Part shown: piece by piece, positions 1-11,310 of the stretch
Position numbering within the stretch: position 1 is the first letter of the stretch
Layout: each line of letters opens with the position of its first letter
NCBI GenBank assembly: GCA_021234155.1
Contig: JAJEKV010000115.1
Span: 380,580-444,579, forward strand
Source: Isoetes taiwanensis
Taxonomy: Eukaryota > Streptophyta > Lycopodiopsida > Isoetales > Isoetaceae
Reading direction: 5' to 3'
Length of the DNA: 64,000 nucleotides
Position numbers and translations under genes: made by a program
The notes under the pieces: generated by a model
What the model saw: the letters and a program-made list of their open reading frames with translations, nothing else
What the model was told of the DNA's origin: nothing
Database searches by the model: none

Positions 1-204
1 TCAAGCAATTTCAGTCCGAAAATTTGTTCTGTGAACCATTGTTTGCACCTTGACGCCATCAGAGCAAAGAGAAAAGAGAGATGTGTGCTAGATCATCACT
101 TACGGAAAATCTTCTGCCATAGGACACACTTTGCAGGGTTTGGGGTAGCTTGTTACACTTACCCTGCAAAATGTTTTGTGTGGTAGAAAAGATATATCTC
201 TTGG

Positions 205-1192
205 CATTGTTTTCATGATTGCGATAAATTTTTATCTGCATAAACTTCTGCGATTTTTGTTTTGTATTTGGGAATCAGTGGTTAGGACTATGATTTTGAC
301 GCCGTATTGTATAAAAAAGGGTATATTTTGACATGTTTGAGCAGCTTGTTTCCATTTAGTGGTCTAGTTTCTAATTTTAATGTGTTTGCAAGTTCATTGT
401 CGGCTATTTTTCGTGCTAAAATGTGGGGCGTGGATAGCGTTTCACACAACTTGCTTTTTCGAGGTCGGGCTCCCCATTTTTTTTTGCAAAAGGGCAGAGC
501 GCAGGAGGCGCCATCGCTGGAAGCCAAGGGCTCTTGATATTCCCGGGTTGTTGCCAAAACGCTGGCAAACATGGCTCTTCATATTCCCGGGCTTCGTCGA
601 TTGTTGGCAGGAGGCTTTGTAGATTGTGGCATCAACCACAAAACCCTGCTTTCCTCTGTGGTTCGAGGGCCGAGAGTTGAACTCGAATAAGACCAATTTC
701 GAATACACTCGAATAAACTCGAATGAATAACTCGAGAGTTAAACTCGAGATTTAGGAAGTGGAAGTTTAGAGTCCGCGGTACCGTAATAAGTTTGAGCCG
801 CCAGGTGCGGTCAATCCTCGGAGAAATATTCCGACTGCTTCGCTTCCGCGCAGTGGGCGGGGGTTCGTGAGCTAGATTGGTTTGCATGTACCGAGCAGGG
901 ATTGCTTCCTGCAGTGGTAGAGTAGGGGATGTACAGGCCGCTCCATGGTTGAAGCCCATACCTTCTGGCCCATATTGTGGCGGGGGTGATGGGTTTGGAA
1001 GGACCTTAGGAAGTGGCGAGGATTTTCCCCGCCAAAAGATGTCAGCCATTGATTTAGCATGATGCTCTGGATATGCTGGAGATCAATGGTTAATATTGAA
1101 TCTTAAAACAAATCCCATAAACCCTGTAAAAAACAATAAACCATTTGTTAGAATTCATTGTTTTCATGATTGCGATAAATTTTTATCTGCAT
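205..1192. repeat. 37-bp perfect direct repeats bracketing a ~0.9-kb block
   Basis: A 37-bp sequence at 205-241 recurs exactly at 1156-1192 in the same orientation, with different flanking bases. The block between them (242-1155) differs in character from its flanks. It includes a run of TCGAA-rich sequence at about 680-750 and a long antisense reading frame at 579-1049 (minus, 156 codons) that I do not recognise. The arrangement fits an insertion with a long target duplication or a recombination-derived duplication. No terminal inverted repeats are visible. Confidence 0.6.
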
Positions 1193-2032
1193 TACAAAGC
1201 TTATATTTATCATAAATTCATCTCACATGTAGGCAACGTACTATTGTTTGGAGTATAATATAGCATGAGTCATGAAACTTCTGGATTGAAATCATTGGCA
1301 ATATTTTTGATATGAGATGAAGAAGTCAAAAGTCAAAGTCAAGCAATGCTTCTCGGGGAGAAAAAACTTAGAACTACTATTTTATTAGTGGAAGGACTAA
1401 GGGAAGATCAAAAGGTCTTTCAGGAGATTTGTGGATACATTTTATGTTGCACGTATGGCAATATTAATGCCACGACGAGATTTGGGAAGGCCTCTTCATT
1501 AGTTCACATGTATGGTGTGCAGCGGGTAAAGGCGCCCCTGTAGCAGTTATAGAGAGAATATGTAAGCTAACGGTTCTAGGGCTCAGGCATTAGATTGTAG
1601 CAATTTAAACACAAGAAGCACAATAGTGTTACTGTACTTACACTCTCTTGATGTTCTTTATTTTTCACTTTGCTGCAATTCAACTTGGTGAATGTTTGTA
1701 GTAGTGGTCTTCTAAGGCTGATAAGAACCATGTTCCATCACATAGAGACCATTAATTCTGTTACCATAACCAAATATTGTGAAGGGCTACTCTTATTACT
1801 CAGTAATGCAGTAGATAGAAGCTTGCAAAATTTCACTCAGTAATACAGTACAAAGAAAATAAGCACAGGTGTATGTCTCAATAGCATTTGACACAATAAA
1901 TAAAGGAGTAAACAGATTGCAAAATGCCAAAAGATAGCAAAGAGAAGCCAATCCGATTCATCTGTATGCCAGAGGCAGGTTTGAAGATGGCGCAACTTTG
2001 GTAAAGCACACAATGCATTATCCCATAGCCCT
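1193..2032. other. No gene recognised
   Basis: AT-rich sequence between the direct repeat and the stop codon of the SWIM/RING gene. It probably includes the 3' untranslated region of that minus-strand gene. Short reading frames here have no recognisable similarity. Confidence 0.4.
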
Positions 2033-2969
2033 TTAGCGGCGTCGACCAATCCAGTTATGTGTCTCTGGATATAAAGCCTCTAGTGTTGTGTCCTCATTAG
2101 CATGAGCTTCTGAGTAGGCTGCCAGGTTCACATAGCTGCTTTCACCTTTCTCGCCACTCTTTTTTCCACTATCCCAAACAGCTCTGCAATAAATACATGT
2201 AACACTACCAGAAGCCTTGCTCCTACTCCATCTCTCAAAGCAATCTTTGTGTACATTATTACCACAGACCTTACAAAATACCACAGGCTCCGAAATCTTT
2301 CCAGATTCAGTTGCCATTGCTTCGTAACAAACTGGGCAATCCCCTTCAACCTTCCTTTGCACACCCTTGTTATCAACCTCTTCTTCACCAGTATCCGACT
2401 TTATCCCAATGGCTTTAAAACGTTCTCTAACCCTTTGACTAGCAAGAACAGCCTCATTAACAACTGACATATGCAACAAGTCCTCCAACTCTGAAGAAAG
2501 AAGAGCCTTTTGCCATGATCTAGGGTCATTCTTGTCAAGCTTGAGCACACGCAAATATACAAAGAGCAAATGCTTGCAAATATTACCTTTTGCAGCATCT
2601 GGACAGGTACAGGAAGGCCTTTTATCAATCTTAACAATGTAGACATTTCCGGTGGCACCTAATACATAAAAATCACAAGCAGAAGGAGCTTCGACGTTAC
2701 CAATAGGTTTTTGGTCTATCAAGTAAAGGCGGTGCTTAAAAGCCCGTTCAATCCTTTCCTGGATAGCCTTTGACGGCGATGCTGAATATCGAGCCAAGCG
2801 CCTCTCGGGCGCTTCCTTTTGGCCCTTTTTTTTTTGGCGTCGGAGATGGATCTGCTACTGCTGCAGATGCTGAAGAATCTGCATCATGTGCTTTCTTACG
2901 TTTCTTAGCACTGCTACTAGTAGACGGAGTGGGAGAGCTCGATGCTTTGACGATTTTGGTGCGTGCCAT
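2033..2969 (-). CDS. SWIM and RING-type zinc-finger protein, probable E3 ubiquitin ligase (one frameshift in a poly-A tract)
   Basis: The 254-codon frame from 2797 to 2033 carries a SWIM finger (CTC, then CKH seven residues later, in SCTCPDAAKGNICKH) and a C-terminal C4HC3 RING-like finger (CPVC, CKVC, H-x2-C, CIYC). Plant proteins with this order are generally treated as E3 ligases, so ubiquitination is inference. The true start is probably the ATG at 2969, which opens a Ser/Lys-rich basic N-terminus (MARTKIVKASSS). That frame meets the main frame at a run of ten A residues (minus strand, about 2826-2835); a run of nine would make one continuous frame of about 311 residues running into RRLARYSASPSKAIQERIER. 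The extra A could be a homopolymer consensus error or a real mutation. The region upstream of the start holds a strong foldback element. Confidence 0.8.
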
Positions 2970-3100
2970 GCCTGCAGGATATTAGGTCTTCTTCGTCTAG
3001 CAAGAAATTTTCCTTCCAGAGGCTTAAGTCTCCACGTGTCACTTTCGCCAATAACGCTAAAAGAGCCCGGTGGCATAAAGACGAAAATTTAGTATTAGAT

Positions 3101-3252
3101 AATTTCCGGCGGGGAGGGATTCCGCCGGATAAATTTTCGAGGCGGCGCCGCCATCCGAGGCGGCGCACGAGCGGCGGAGCCGCGAGTGCGCCGCCGAGGC
3201 TGGCGGCTCCGCCGAGAAAATTTTTCCGGCGGAATTCCGACCGCCGGAAATT
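3101..3252. repeat. GC-rich foldback (hairpin) element
   Basis: The 152-bp segment begins AATTTCCGGCGG and ends CCGCCGGAAATT, and the inner parts also pair (AAATTTTCgaGGCGGCGCC against GGCGGCtccGCCGAGAAAATTTT). Nearly the whole segment can form one imperfect hairpin. It lies about 130-280 bp upstream of the SWIM/RING start codon, so it could affect that promoter or be a small foldback transposon. No target duplication is evident. Confidence 0.75.
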
Positions 3253-3258
3253 AACAAA

Positions 3259-3861
3259 CGTAATAAACACTTCCTTGAAATTACGTTCCAAAAAAAGTTT
3301 CAGGGAGATATTTTCTTGAGCACGGCTATGGCGGAAAAGGGGCGATGGCGTAGGTTCTTTTCCTCTCTTTTCTTCAGAGAGGCAGACGCTGCAACGCAAG
3401 ACACAGGGCTCTTCCGGTGTTATAGAGCTTTTAGCTATGGTAGATGATCGGATTTGCTAAGCAGAACATGGATCTTTCTGAGCAAGACACGTGGCTCTTT
3501 CCGGTGTTATAGAGCTTTTAGCTATGGTAGATGATCGGATTTGCTAAGCAGAACATGGATCTTTTCCAGCGACGAATGTTTGCTTACAGATATTTGCAAT
3601 AATGCATTCAAAAGCTTAGGAACGGAGGGAATGCTTAACCCTCTCGGTGTAGACTTGCTCAGATCTTCTCCAGCTACTGCCGCAATGCAAAAATAGAAGC
3701 TTAGTGTTAAGAAATAACGCTTCATCGGATCAGAGTGTTCCCATTTTGCCCTGTCAAAAAATACACCACATGGCGGCGCCGCTAGAGACAAAGCGGAGGA
3801 TATATTATGCCTGGTAAAATGTGCAGAATTTAACAGTAATTTCAAGGAAGTGTTTATTACG
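3259..3861. mobile_element. Non-autonomous element with ~25-bp terminal inverted repeats
   Basis: The 25 bases at 3259-3283 (CGTAATAAACACTTCCTTGA...) recur as their exact reverse complement at 3837-3861. They enclose about 600 bp without a transposase. The size and inverted ends suggest a MITE-like element. I could not define a target-site duplication, so the outer limits are uncertain. The interior carries a two-copy tandem repeat. Confidence 0.5.
3396..3567. repeat. Two-copy tandem duplication, unit about 86 bp
   Basis: The unit starting GCAAGACAC at 3396 is repeated from 3482 with only small differences (CAGGG versus GTGG, and one T indel). Each copy contains GGTGTTATAGAGC. It lies inside the putative inverted-repeat element. 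Confidence 0.85.
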
Positions 3862-4076
3862 CATCCTTTCTTCACAATTGAGAAGAGGGTTCTAATAGCC
3901 GGTTCACATGCAAGGTGCCATCGCCGTACACGCACCATCACCGCCATCGCTAAATAGCACAAGGCAAAACAGGGCCCCCTCTCTGGCGATGGTTGCATGT
4001 GAACCCAAAATTTAAAGACGCAAGGGCAGGGCAACATTACCCTTTTTGGAATTTCATGGTGTAAAGTTTTTTCCTT

Positions 4077-4130
4077 AGCACATATTAGTGTTTGGGTTGC
4101 TCTAGCACATATTAGTGTTTGGGTTGCTCG
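4077..4130. repeat. Two-copy 27-bp tandem repeat
   Basis: The 27-bp unit (AGCACATATTAGTGTTTGGG and 7 more bases) occurs at 4077 and again at 4104. Confidence 0.85.
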
Positions 4131-4790
4131 AAGGGGTATCCCAAGGTGTGGAGTAGCAGAAAAAGAAATATGCAGGGGTCAAGATTTGAGTACAAGTTGA
4201 AGAGGACGTATGAGATTGAAACGTATGAGATTGAAAGTTTACAACTTCCCATGAGCAAAGCCCGGATAGATGGAGAGAAGAGGCAGTTCGGTGCTTGCAT
4301 GCATGCATATAGTGGAAAGTGGTAATAGAAACTAGAGTGTACAAAAGATGGTGGAGTAAGCATAGAATATTACAAACAGTTAAGCAGTTGCTTCATCACG
4401 ATGATGGAGCTCCGGGCCATGTCAGTGTTGTTATCTAAGTATTGCCTCTTGCTGAGAATTGTTTGTATACCATCGTGTTTTCCTTTCTTCTAATTCCATG
4501 AGTGATCAGATATATGTCACACATTGTTCTTGTTATCAGCTCTCAGAGGCTTGTTTTGAATTTCAATAAATTTGAATGAATAACTCTAGTAGTTCTAAGG
4601 TTCCATAGCTTGATGAGGATAAGAGGCTTGCATATTTGTACAAAGATGGCAAGGAGGACACCTAAGTGCTTGTGTACTTGAAAGCAGCCTTGCACGCCAT
4701 TAACTGAAGTCTATTGCAGCATTCTTGCGCTTGTGCACTCCTTTTTCAATCACGTGCCTATTAGAGACAATTGAATTTGAGTCTAAGACT
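4131..4790. other. No gene recognised
   Basis: No coding region, RNA gene or clear repeat is recognised between the 27-bp tandem repeat and the copia terminal region. Reading frames here are short and dissimilar to anything I know. Confidence 0.35.
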
Positions 4791-4849
4791 TGAACCTCGA
4801 TGAGAATCCAAGCTCAAATCTCCAACACTCTCCTCCCTTCTGTATCTCT

Positions 4850-5453
4850 TGCAAGTACTTATCAGAAATAAATCCACAAAGGACTAATTAAGCACAATGA
4901 ATCCACACAGGATTAATCAAACACAAACATTTAGATCAAGCACAAAGCTTCTCACACATATTCACAGATCACACACAATCACAAAAGTAATGTAGGCTAT
5001 GCAGATTTTGGGTGCCAAATCATCTTCTTTGAAATCACCTTTCTCCTGCCCTGCGAATCAGTCTGCAGCAAGGTCTAATCCGCTGTGGAGCAACAACAGC
5101 CACAGAGATCCAATCATCCACTTACAGAGAACTTACAGGCTGCCGACTTCATCAATCACACAGATAAAGTATAGACTGGCAAATATCATCAAAGGGATCT
5201 ACCCCTTTTTCAACTCCGACTTCTGCAAATATCCCAACGAAGATCTCTTCTGAATCCAACCAGACTTCTTGCTCCGATCAAATCCAAGCTCAGGTCTGCC
5301 ATATACAGATCGGCCGTTTTCGGCTAAGGGCCATATTTTGCACTATCTTTTTCGCTGAACTATATTTACACATGTAATGGTTTCATACAACACCATTTCT
5401 AGATGTCATGCCACATGTATTAATTTCCACTTAGGCATGCAATAGTTCCAACA
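4850..5453 (-). mobile_element. Probable 3' long terminal repeat of a copia element
   Basis: Reading on the minus strand, a purine tract (ATGAGGGGGAGA, about 5454-5466) is followed by TGTTGGAAC at 5453. This is the usual polypurine tract and TG start of a Ty1/copia 3' LTR, and it lies just beyond the element's reverse transcriptase/RNase H frame. The inner boundary is supported; the outer end near 4850 is a guess. A second purine tract and TGTTGGAG at about 4830-4850 could be another terminus. I found no matching 5' LTR. Confidence 0.45.
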
Positions 5454-5563
5454 ATCTCCCCCTCATGCCTATGTGCTAATTATTGTAACATCTTCAACTC
5501 CTAGACCTTTTTGAAACTTGTGAATTTAGACTCTAGAAGAGCTTTTATAAGGATATCAGCACA

Positions 5564-6680
5564 TTATATATCTGTAGGTCTATACAAAACAACTATTTCT
5601 TGATTTTTCACCTGATCACGTATGAAGTGATTATGCAATTCAATATGTTTCGTTCTTTCATGTAAGACTGGATTTTTAGTCATAGCAATGCAGCTTGAAC
5701 TATCACAATATAATGGTGTTAGCTTCTGTTGAATAATTCCCAATTCTGCTAGCAATCGTTGAAGCCAGACTATTTCTCTAGATGCAAGAGATACTACTGC
5801 ATATTCAGCTTCTGCTATAGACAAAGCAATAGAGGATTGTTTCTTACTTTTCCAGGCAATGGCTATCCCTCCAAGAAGACAAGCATATCCAAATCTTGAA
5901 CTTCGTGTATCTATATCATCTCCCCAATCTGCATCTGCAAAACCTTCAAGCAATAGTGTTTCTAATGTCATACCATGTTCACATTTAAAGACAAGTCCAT
6001 AGGTTTGTGTGCCTTTTAAGAACCTTAGAATATGTTTTGCACACTTCCAATATCCTTCGCCAGGATTGTTAAAAAATTGACTCAAAAGATTTACTCCATA
6101 TGAAATATCTGGACGTGTACAATTTGAGACATATTGAAGACATCCAATGAGTTCTCTACATGGCCGGTCTATCATACTATGTTCCTCTTCTTTTGTCTTC
6201 GAACACATCTCAGAACTAATTTTCTGCCCAGTTGCCACTCGAGTTTTGGCAGGTTTACATTCTGTCATTCCAAATCTTTTAAGCATATCGAGGATACTCT
6301 TTTGTTGAGTGATAGCTATAATGCCCTTTTCTCTATTTCTATGAACTTCCATACCTAATAATTGCTTAAGTTCCCCCAAGTCTATCATTTGAAACCTGTT
6401 CTTTAGAATATCTTGGTAATGGTCTAAGCATCTTATGTTATTAGGAGCCATAACACAATCATCTACATAAACTGCAATCATACAAAAATGTTCACCTTCT
6501 TTATAGATATAAATGTTTCCGTCCATACCATTTTCTCTCAAATGATTATCAACACATACATACCATTGCCGTGGTGCTTGCTTTAAATCATATATGACCT
6601 TTTGCAATTTCCATCAATCTCATACTCAAGAGATTGCTCCATATAAATTTCCTCCTCTAAATCTGCATAATCGTTCACTC
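5564..6680 (-). pseudogene. Ty1/copia reverse transcriptase and RNase H region
   Basis: A 347-codon open frame (6607-5564) carries LKQAPRQWY, the catalytic YVDD box (AVYVDDCV), the ADADW box of RNase H, and the C-terminal HIELHNHFIRDQV motif, in copia order. Upstream, to about 6680, the frame continues after a one-base shift with DLEEEIYMEQ, the next conserved block of copia reverse transcriptase. The N-terminal third of the domain is missing where foreign sequence begins. It belongs to one decayed element with the integrase remnants at 7.6-8.8 kb. Confidence 0.9.
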
Positions 6681-6689
6681 CTTATAATC

Positions 6690-7604
6690 ATTCATTCCTA
6701 GCCCTTGATGTAAGGACTATTCCATAGAATATGCCCTGTCAATCATCATGGACCGTCCACCCAAAACGAAGATGGGGTCAAACCCCATTTTCCACGTCAC
6801 ATCATGATTTGGGGGCAATAGTCCCCGAGTCAAAGATGCAATCAAGGAAAGAAAAAAAAAATCCCAACAGAAATCAGTGTTAGACAAAATTTTGCTTCAG
6901 CACATATGAACAAAAAAATCTTGTTCTATTCTCAGCCTTGTTTCATTTAACAAATAGTGATACAAGAAGCTTCAACAGACCTGATATAACAGACTTCAAT
7001 TTGACATTTTACAGCAGCGCGAGATTAAGCATGAAGAATAAACATGTTCCAACTTCAAACAATGGCAGAACAAGAGATTCTGATACAACGTCCCTCAAAT
7101 GAGGTGTTCTGCATGTATGTGAACATGATGAACTGAGATTAAGAAACAAGACACCATGAAATTAATTAAGCAAAACATCAAGCAATTACCTGACTGCAAG
7201 TGCAAATTTCAGAGATGTTCCAGGGGCTGCCATGTATCCAAATGCACAAAAGAAATTACAATCACAACATAAAACCCGTTTTCTGCAACTATGGCACAGA
7301 TAGAGGTTGTTAGGCACTACAAAATGATTGAGACCTCAACAGATTTCCCTCATATCCACGATCTGGGCCCAAATACTCATAACTCACTTTCAATGCTCAA
7401 GTTTATAACCTGAAGCATCCTTCACCTGCCTACTCAAACTCTGCATGCAATGCTGTAACGAAGCTAAGCAAGCCACATACTTCTGTACCCCCTCCATGTG
7501 CTGCCATTGTTTGCTGCCCAGCTGTGTGAAGCACCATCATGCCAAAAGAAATACCCAAGCACCTGTCTACCCTAATCCGATCCTAACTGCCACAATCTTA
7601 TGAA
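6690..7604. other. Foreign block interrupting the copia polyprotein
   Basis: Copia homology stops near 6690 (DLEEEIYMEQ block) and resumes near 7605 (SDKWKDAMNAELSS block). These blocks are normally about 300 bp apart, but here about 915 bp lie between them. The insert contains minus-strand stretches that look like host exons: MAAPGTSLKFALAVR followed by a GT donor near 7190-7240, and a frame ending SRQVKDASGYKLEH before a stop near 7390. I do not recognise their origin. Confidence 0.4.
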
Positions 7605-8900
7605 TATCCCTTAAAATGCACCTTAACAATCTCCTCAAAAGAACTCAATTCTGCATTCATTGCATCCTTCCACTTATCTGATTATGGGTAGTCTATAGCA
7701 TCATTATAACTAGTTGATATTTCTGATTCCAATATAGTCATAAGTGCAGCTATTGCCTGCTCGCTTTCTTCAATTTCTTCTTGTCTTGTTCTTCTTTGAG
7801 ATGCATCTTTCCTTGTACTTCTTCCAGTCTCATCCTTTCCATATTGTGACATGTCAAATGATATTCCTTCCTTAAGTAATTCTGCTTCAGTTCTTTTTCT
7901 GCGTCGCGTTATTTCTTGAACTGGTTCTTTGCCACCATGCTTAACATGATTTACCTGTTCAAGTTGTTCTTCTCCTCCAACATGCTCAGTATGATCTACT
8001 TCTCTTAGTATCAACACTAGTTTCTGCATCGTCTTCCTCATCATCAAAATAATCGACAAATTTCCAATTAATATCTTTATCTACATCTTGCTCTTGTTTA
8101 TTAGATAATCGATCCTTATATAATATTTTTTTCAAAGAAAATGACATCTCGAGTAATAATTATTGCTTTTTTATTTGGATCATACAACATATACACTTTC
8201 GACTCCTTATCTTATTCAACACAATATGTTTCTTTACTTTTATCATCTAGTTTTGATCTATTATCTTCCACTATTTTTGTATATGCCAAACATCCAAAAA
8301 CTTTAAAATCTTCAACAGATTGGAGTTTATCTGTCCATAGCTCATCTGGAACTTTACTGTCTAAGCTTTACTCAAGATTCTGTTGCACATAGAACATTGT
8401 ATTCATAGCTTCTGCCCATAAGAACTTTGGAGGTCTTGCATGCTTTAGCATTGCCCTAGCTGCTTCCATCACAGTTCGATCTTTCCTTTCAGAGACACCA
8501 TTCTGTGAAGGGGTATCTCTACATATCAATTGTCTCTTAATTCCTTTTTCTGCACAAAAGGTTTTGAATTCGTTTGATAAGTATTCACCCCCTCTATCTG
8601 ACAGACATTTCAATTTGCAACCTGTTTCACGGTCAACTTCTGCAAGGTGAACTTTACATGAATTGAATACCTGATTTTTGTGCGTTGGAAAGTAAGTACC
8701 ATTTAGATTTTCTTGAGTAATCATCAATAAATGACACAAAATAATACTTTCCACTTGCACTCATTTTTTAACTTACCCGGTCAGCTTTCTTAGTAAAGGG
8801 TTTCCTACTTTGTTTGCCCAACATGCACCTAGCATCATTTGTGAGTTCTGCATAACGAAACCTCTTGCATAGGAAATGGAACTTGCTTCTTAAATTTGTA
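7605..8900 (-). pseudogene. Ty1/copia integrase region, decayed
   Basis: Minus-strand frames broken by small indels carry, in order: LGKQSRKPF (end of the GAG-pre-integrase domain, about 8810), FIDDYSRK, LSDRGGEYLSNEF and PSQNGVSERKDRTVMEAAR (integrase core), FKVFGCLAY, and ITRDVIFF. A basic STRKDASQRRTRQEE linker and SDKWKDAMNAELSS follow. Stops and frameshifts make it non-functional. It is the 5' half of the element whose reverse transcriptase lies at 5.6-6.7 kb. Confidence 0.88.
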
Positions 8901-9010
8901 CCCATCTTCCTAATTTGCTGCAACCAAGAGAGAACTCTAAAGTCTTCTTATAAGAACTCAAAAGGTGCAAGAAAATATGGAGCTTAAATCAAGAGAGCAT
9001 TTTGTAGTCT

Positions 9011-9780
9011 TCTTAGGGAAAAACTACATAATACCCTTATGTTTTGACATATTTTCCCACATACCCCTAACTTTTCAAAAATTTATGGAATGCCCCTGGT
9101 CAATATATTTGGCCGTGTATAATTTTGTATATCACATGATGCCGTCGTATTTTTGCATCTTTCACTGAATGCCCTTGAGAAAGCGGTTCGTTTCCGCTCC
9201 CCCCTTTTTGTAGAAAAGCTTTTTGGTGATTACTGCAACAAAGCAAATTTTCGGTGGTTGTTTTTTTGGTAATCCTCTATAGACCAGCAAATTTTTGGTA
9301 GCACAGAGTTTGATTAGAGGGTGCACCAGCAGCAGCGATTCTGATTTCGAGCTTATCAGCTGATTCTAATTTCGCACCAGCAACATGACACTTATTTCGC
9401 ACAATTCCTGATTTCGCACTGATTTTGCCGATTGTTGCTGTTACGATGCAATTGTAGCGAAGCCACTGGAACAAGGATCCAATTCCTGCACACCCAGCTA
9501 ATCCATCATCGATGCTTAAGCTCCAGCCACAGTAAGGATCAGAAATTTGCCACAGACCAGGAATTTGCCACAAATCCGGTATCAAGTGTATTTTGTGAAT
9601 TTAAAGGAAACATAAGGGCATTTGAGGAATTATGTCAAAACATAAGGGTATTTCAACGATTATCAAACCTACAAAATACATTGTACGTTGACTAGGGGCA
9701 TTCCATAAATTTTCTGAAAGTTAGGGGTATGTGGGAAAATATGTCAAAACATAAGGGTATTCTGTAGTTTTTCCCAAGAA
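9011..9780. mobile_element. Non-autonomous DNA transposon with ~90-bp terminal inverted repeats
   Basis: Left arm 9016-9102 and right arm about 9690-9775 are inverted copies at roughly 90 percent identity, beginning GGGAAAAACTAC. The interior (about 590 bp) contains degenerate internal copies of ACATAAGGG(T/C)ATTT and no transposase. Long terminal repeats suggest a Mutator-like or foldback non-autonomous element. A near-identical 19-bp direct repeat (CAAGAAAATATGG...) sits at 8968-8986 and 9775-9793 but does not abut the left arm, so it is an uncertain target duplication. Confidence 0.75.
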
Positions 9781-9793
9781 AATATGGATCTTA

Positions 9794-10312
9794 TGTAGAT
9801 TCAAAGAAAATGAAACCAAGGGACATTAATTTGCCTTTGCCAAATAGATAAGTGAATTTACCTTTTACAGTTGTGAAGCTTGTTGATTGGCGGAACAAAG
9901 AGGTATAGGAGGTACATGAAGGCAATAGGAATTTTAACATAACTTGCAAATGCAAGCTCTGTCTTTGCAGCAAGAATCTCCGTTGAAAAGATCAAGGAAA
10001 GATCTAAGAATATTGCTAGGCATACAAGTTTCAAATTCCCATTATAAATGGTCCAAATATGGCAGAATGCATTTGCTGTTCTAATTTTACAGCAGCGTAG
10101 AAAGAAGGCCATAACTTTAGCAAGCAAACTCTGTTTCTCAAGCGTGAGCATCCATTATAAAGGCTAAAGAATGATTTACGAAAGTCGTTAGGTACATATT
10201 TTTCAAATTCATTGTGTAAACATGTCAAATAAACCAGGGTTCATAATGTACTCTTTAAACCAAGTATTCCAATCTTCTTTCCCCCTCATCAAGCCTTCTC
10301 CGGTCTATTATA
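9794..10312. other. No gene recognised
   Basis: Minus-strand reading frames of 60-97 codons overlap one another here, but none shows recognisable domains. Confidence 0.35.
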
Positions 10313-10558
10313 GTTGTTAAAGTCTAGAGCGTGCATCAGGGTGATCATGGGTTCGAGTCCTTGAAGTAATATACGACATCTTGAACGTGGTTGTTAAAGC
10401 CTAGGGCATGCGTCAAGGTGGACTCGAAGTAACATACGACATCTTGAACATGGTTGTTAAATTCTAGGGCGTGCATCATGGTGATCATCGATTTGAGTCC
10501 TTGAAATGATATGTGACATCTTGAACATGGTTGTTAAAGACTAGGGCATGCATCAGGA
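10313..10558. repeat. Tandem array, 3.4 units of 63-77 bp, with tRNA-like B box
   Basis: Units begin GTTGTTAAA at 10313, 10390, 10453 and 10530 (periods 77, 63, 77). Each contains CTAG(A/G)GC(G/A)TGC(A/G)TCA, and the full-length ones have GATCATGGGTTCGAGTCC or a variant. GGTTCGAGTCC fits the RNA polymerase III B-box consensus. No tRNA cloverleaf is present, so this looks like an amplified SINE or tRNA fragment. Confidence 0.75.
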
Positions 10559-11310
10559 AGGAAGGAAAGTGGGTTGGAGAAGATATTTCTGTTCCAATCG
10601 AGGATATTCCTCACATTAAGTTGGATAATCTGCTTGTGAGGTTTATGATTCAAGTGAAGAAAAGAAATGGTCTGCTATATCCTCCATCAAGGTAAATCTT
10701 TTAATTGTTTTCTCTATTTCTATCTTTGTGTTTTGTTTTCCTGTAGCTTGAACTGCCTTTATAAGGCATTTGGCAGAATGATAAGAAAGAAGCAAGATGT
10801 CACATTTACCTTCGTTTTCAACGAATAGATCGTAAATGGACTTCTAGAGCTAGGTGACAAGTGTCCTAGGTAGTTAGAAACTGCCAGACTCTCGCCTATT
10901 TGTAGCTTATCATTTAGTTTTCTCACATCAGCGCTTCTGTGCGCATTTCCATTCTGAGTTTTCCTTTAGCTCACCTGCCCACCCACCCTCCCTCCCTCAT
11001 TTTCCCTTTATTTGTTGATACATAGGCCATTCTCTCCAGTTGTTCCATTGATCTTGCCAGTATGACCTGTCTTGGTTATTTGGTTATTGGCTTATGATTT
11101 ATGGCTTATGGCTTATGACTTGCCTTGGTTATTGGTTATAGAGCCTTGGTTTATGGTTTATGGTTTATGGTTATGGAGCCTTGGTGTCTTATGTTGATAT
11201 GTGACTGTTGGTTTATGGTTATAGAGCCTTGGTGGCTTATTTATAGTTTTAAAGCTTTGATGGCTGGTATATAGATGATGAGCCTTGGTGGATTATGTTG
11301 ATAGGTGACT
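10559..11310. repeat. Intergenic stretch with TTATGGTT/AGCCTTGGTGG minisatellite-like repeats
   Basis: From about 11080 to 11310 the words GGTTTATGGTTAT, AGCCTTGGTG and TTATGTTGATA recur several times at irregular spacing, so the tract is a decayed minisatellite. The 10559-11080 part holds nothing I recognise. A direct repeat ATGCGGTCGTGTTTACGA follows at about 11456 and 11520. Confidence 0.5.

Noticed and set aside
579-1049. 156-codon minus-strand frame as a gene
   Set aside because: No recognisable domain, no splice or promoter signals, overlapping frames of similar length; kept only as a remark.
4830-4850. Second LTR start (purine tract followed by TGTTGGAG)
   Set aside because: Suggestive, but no internal domain or partner LTR supports a second element.
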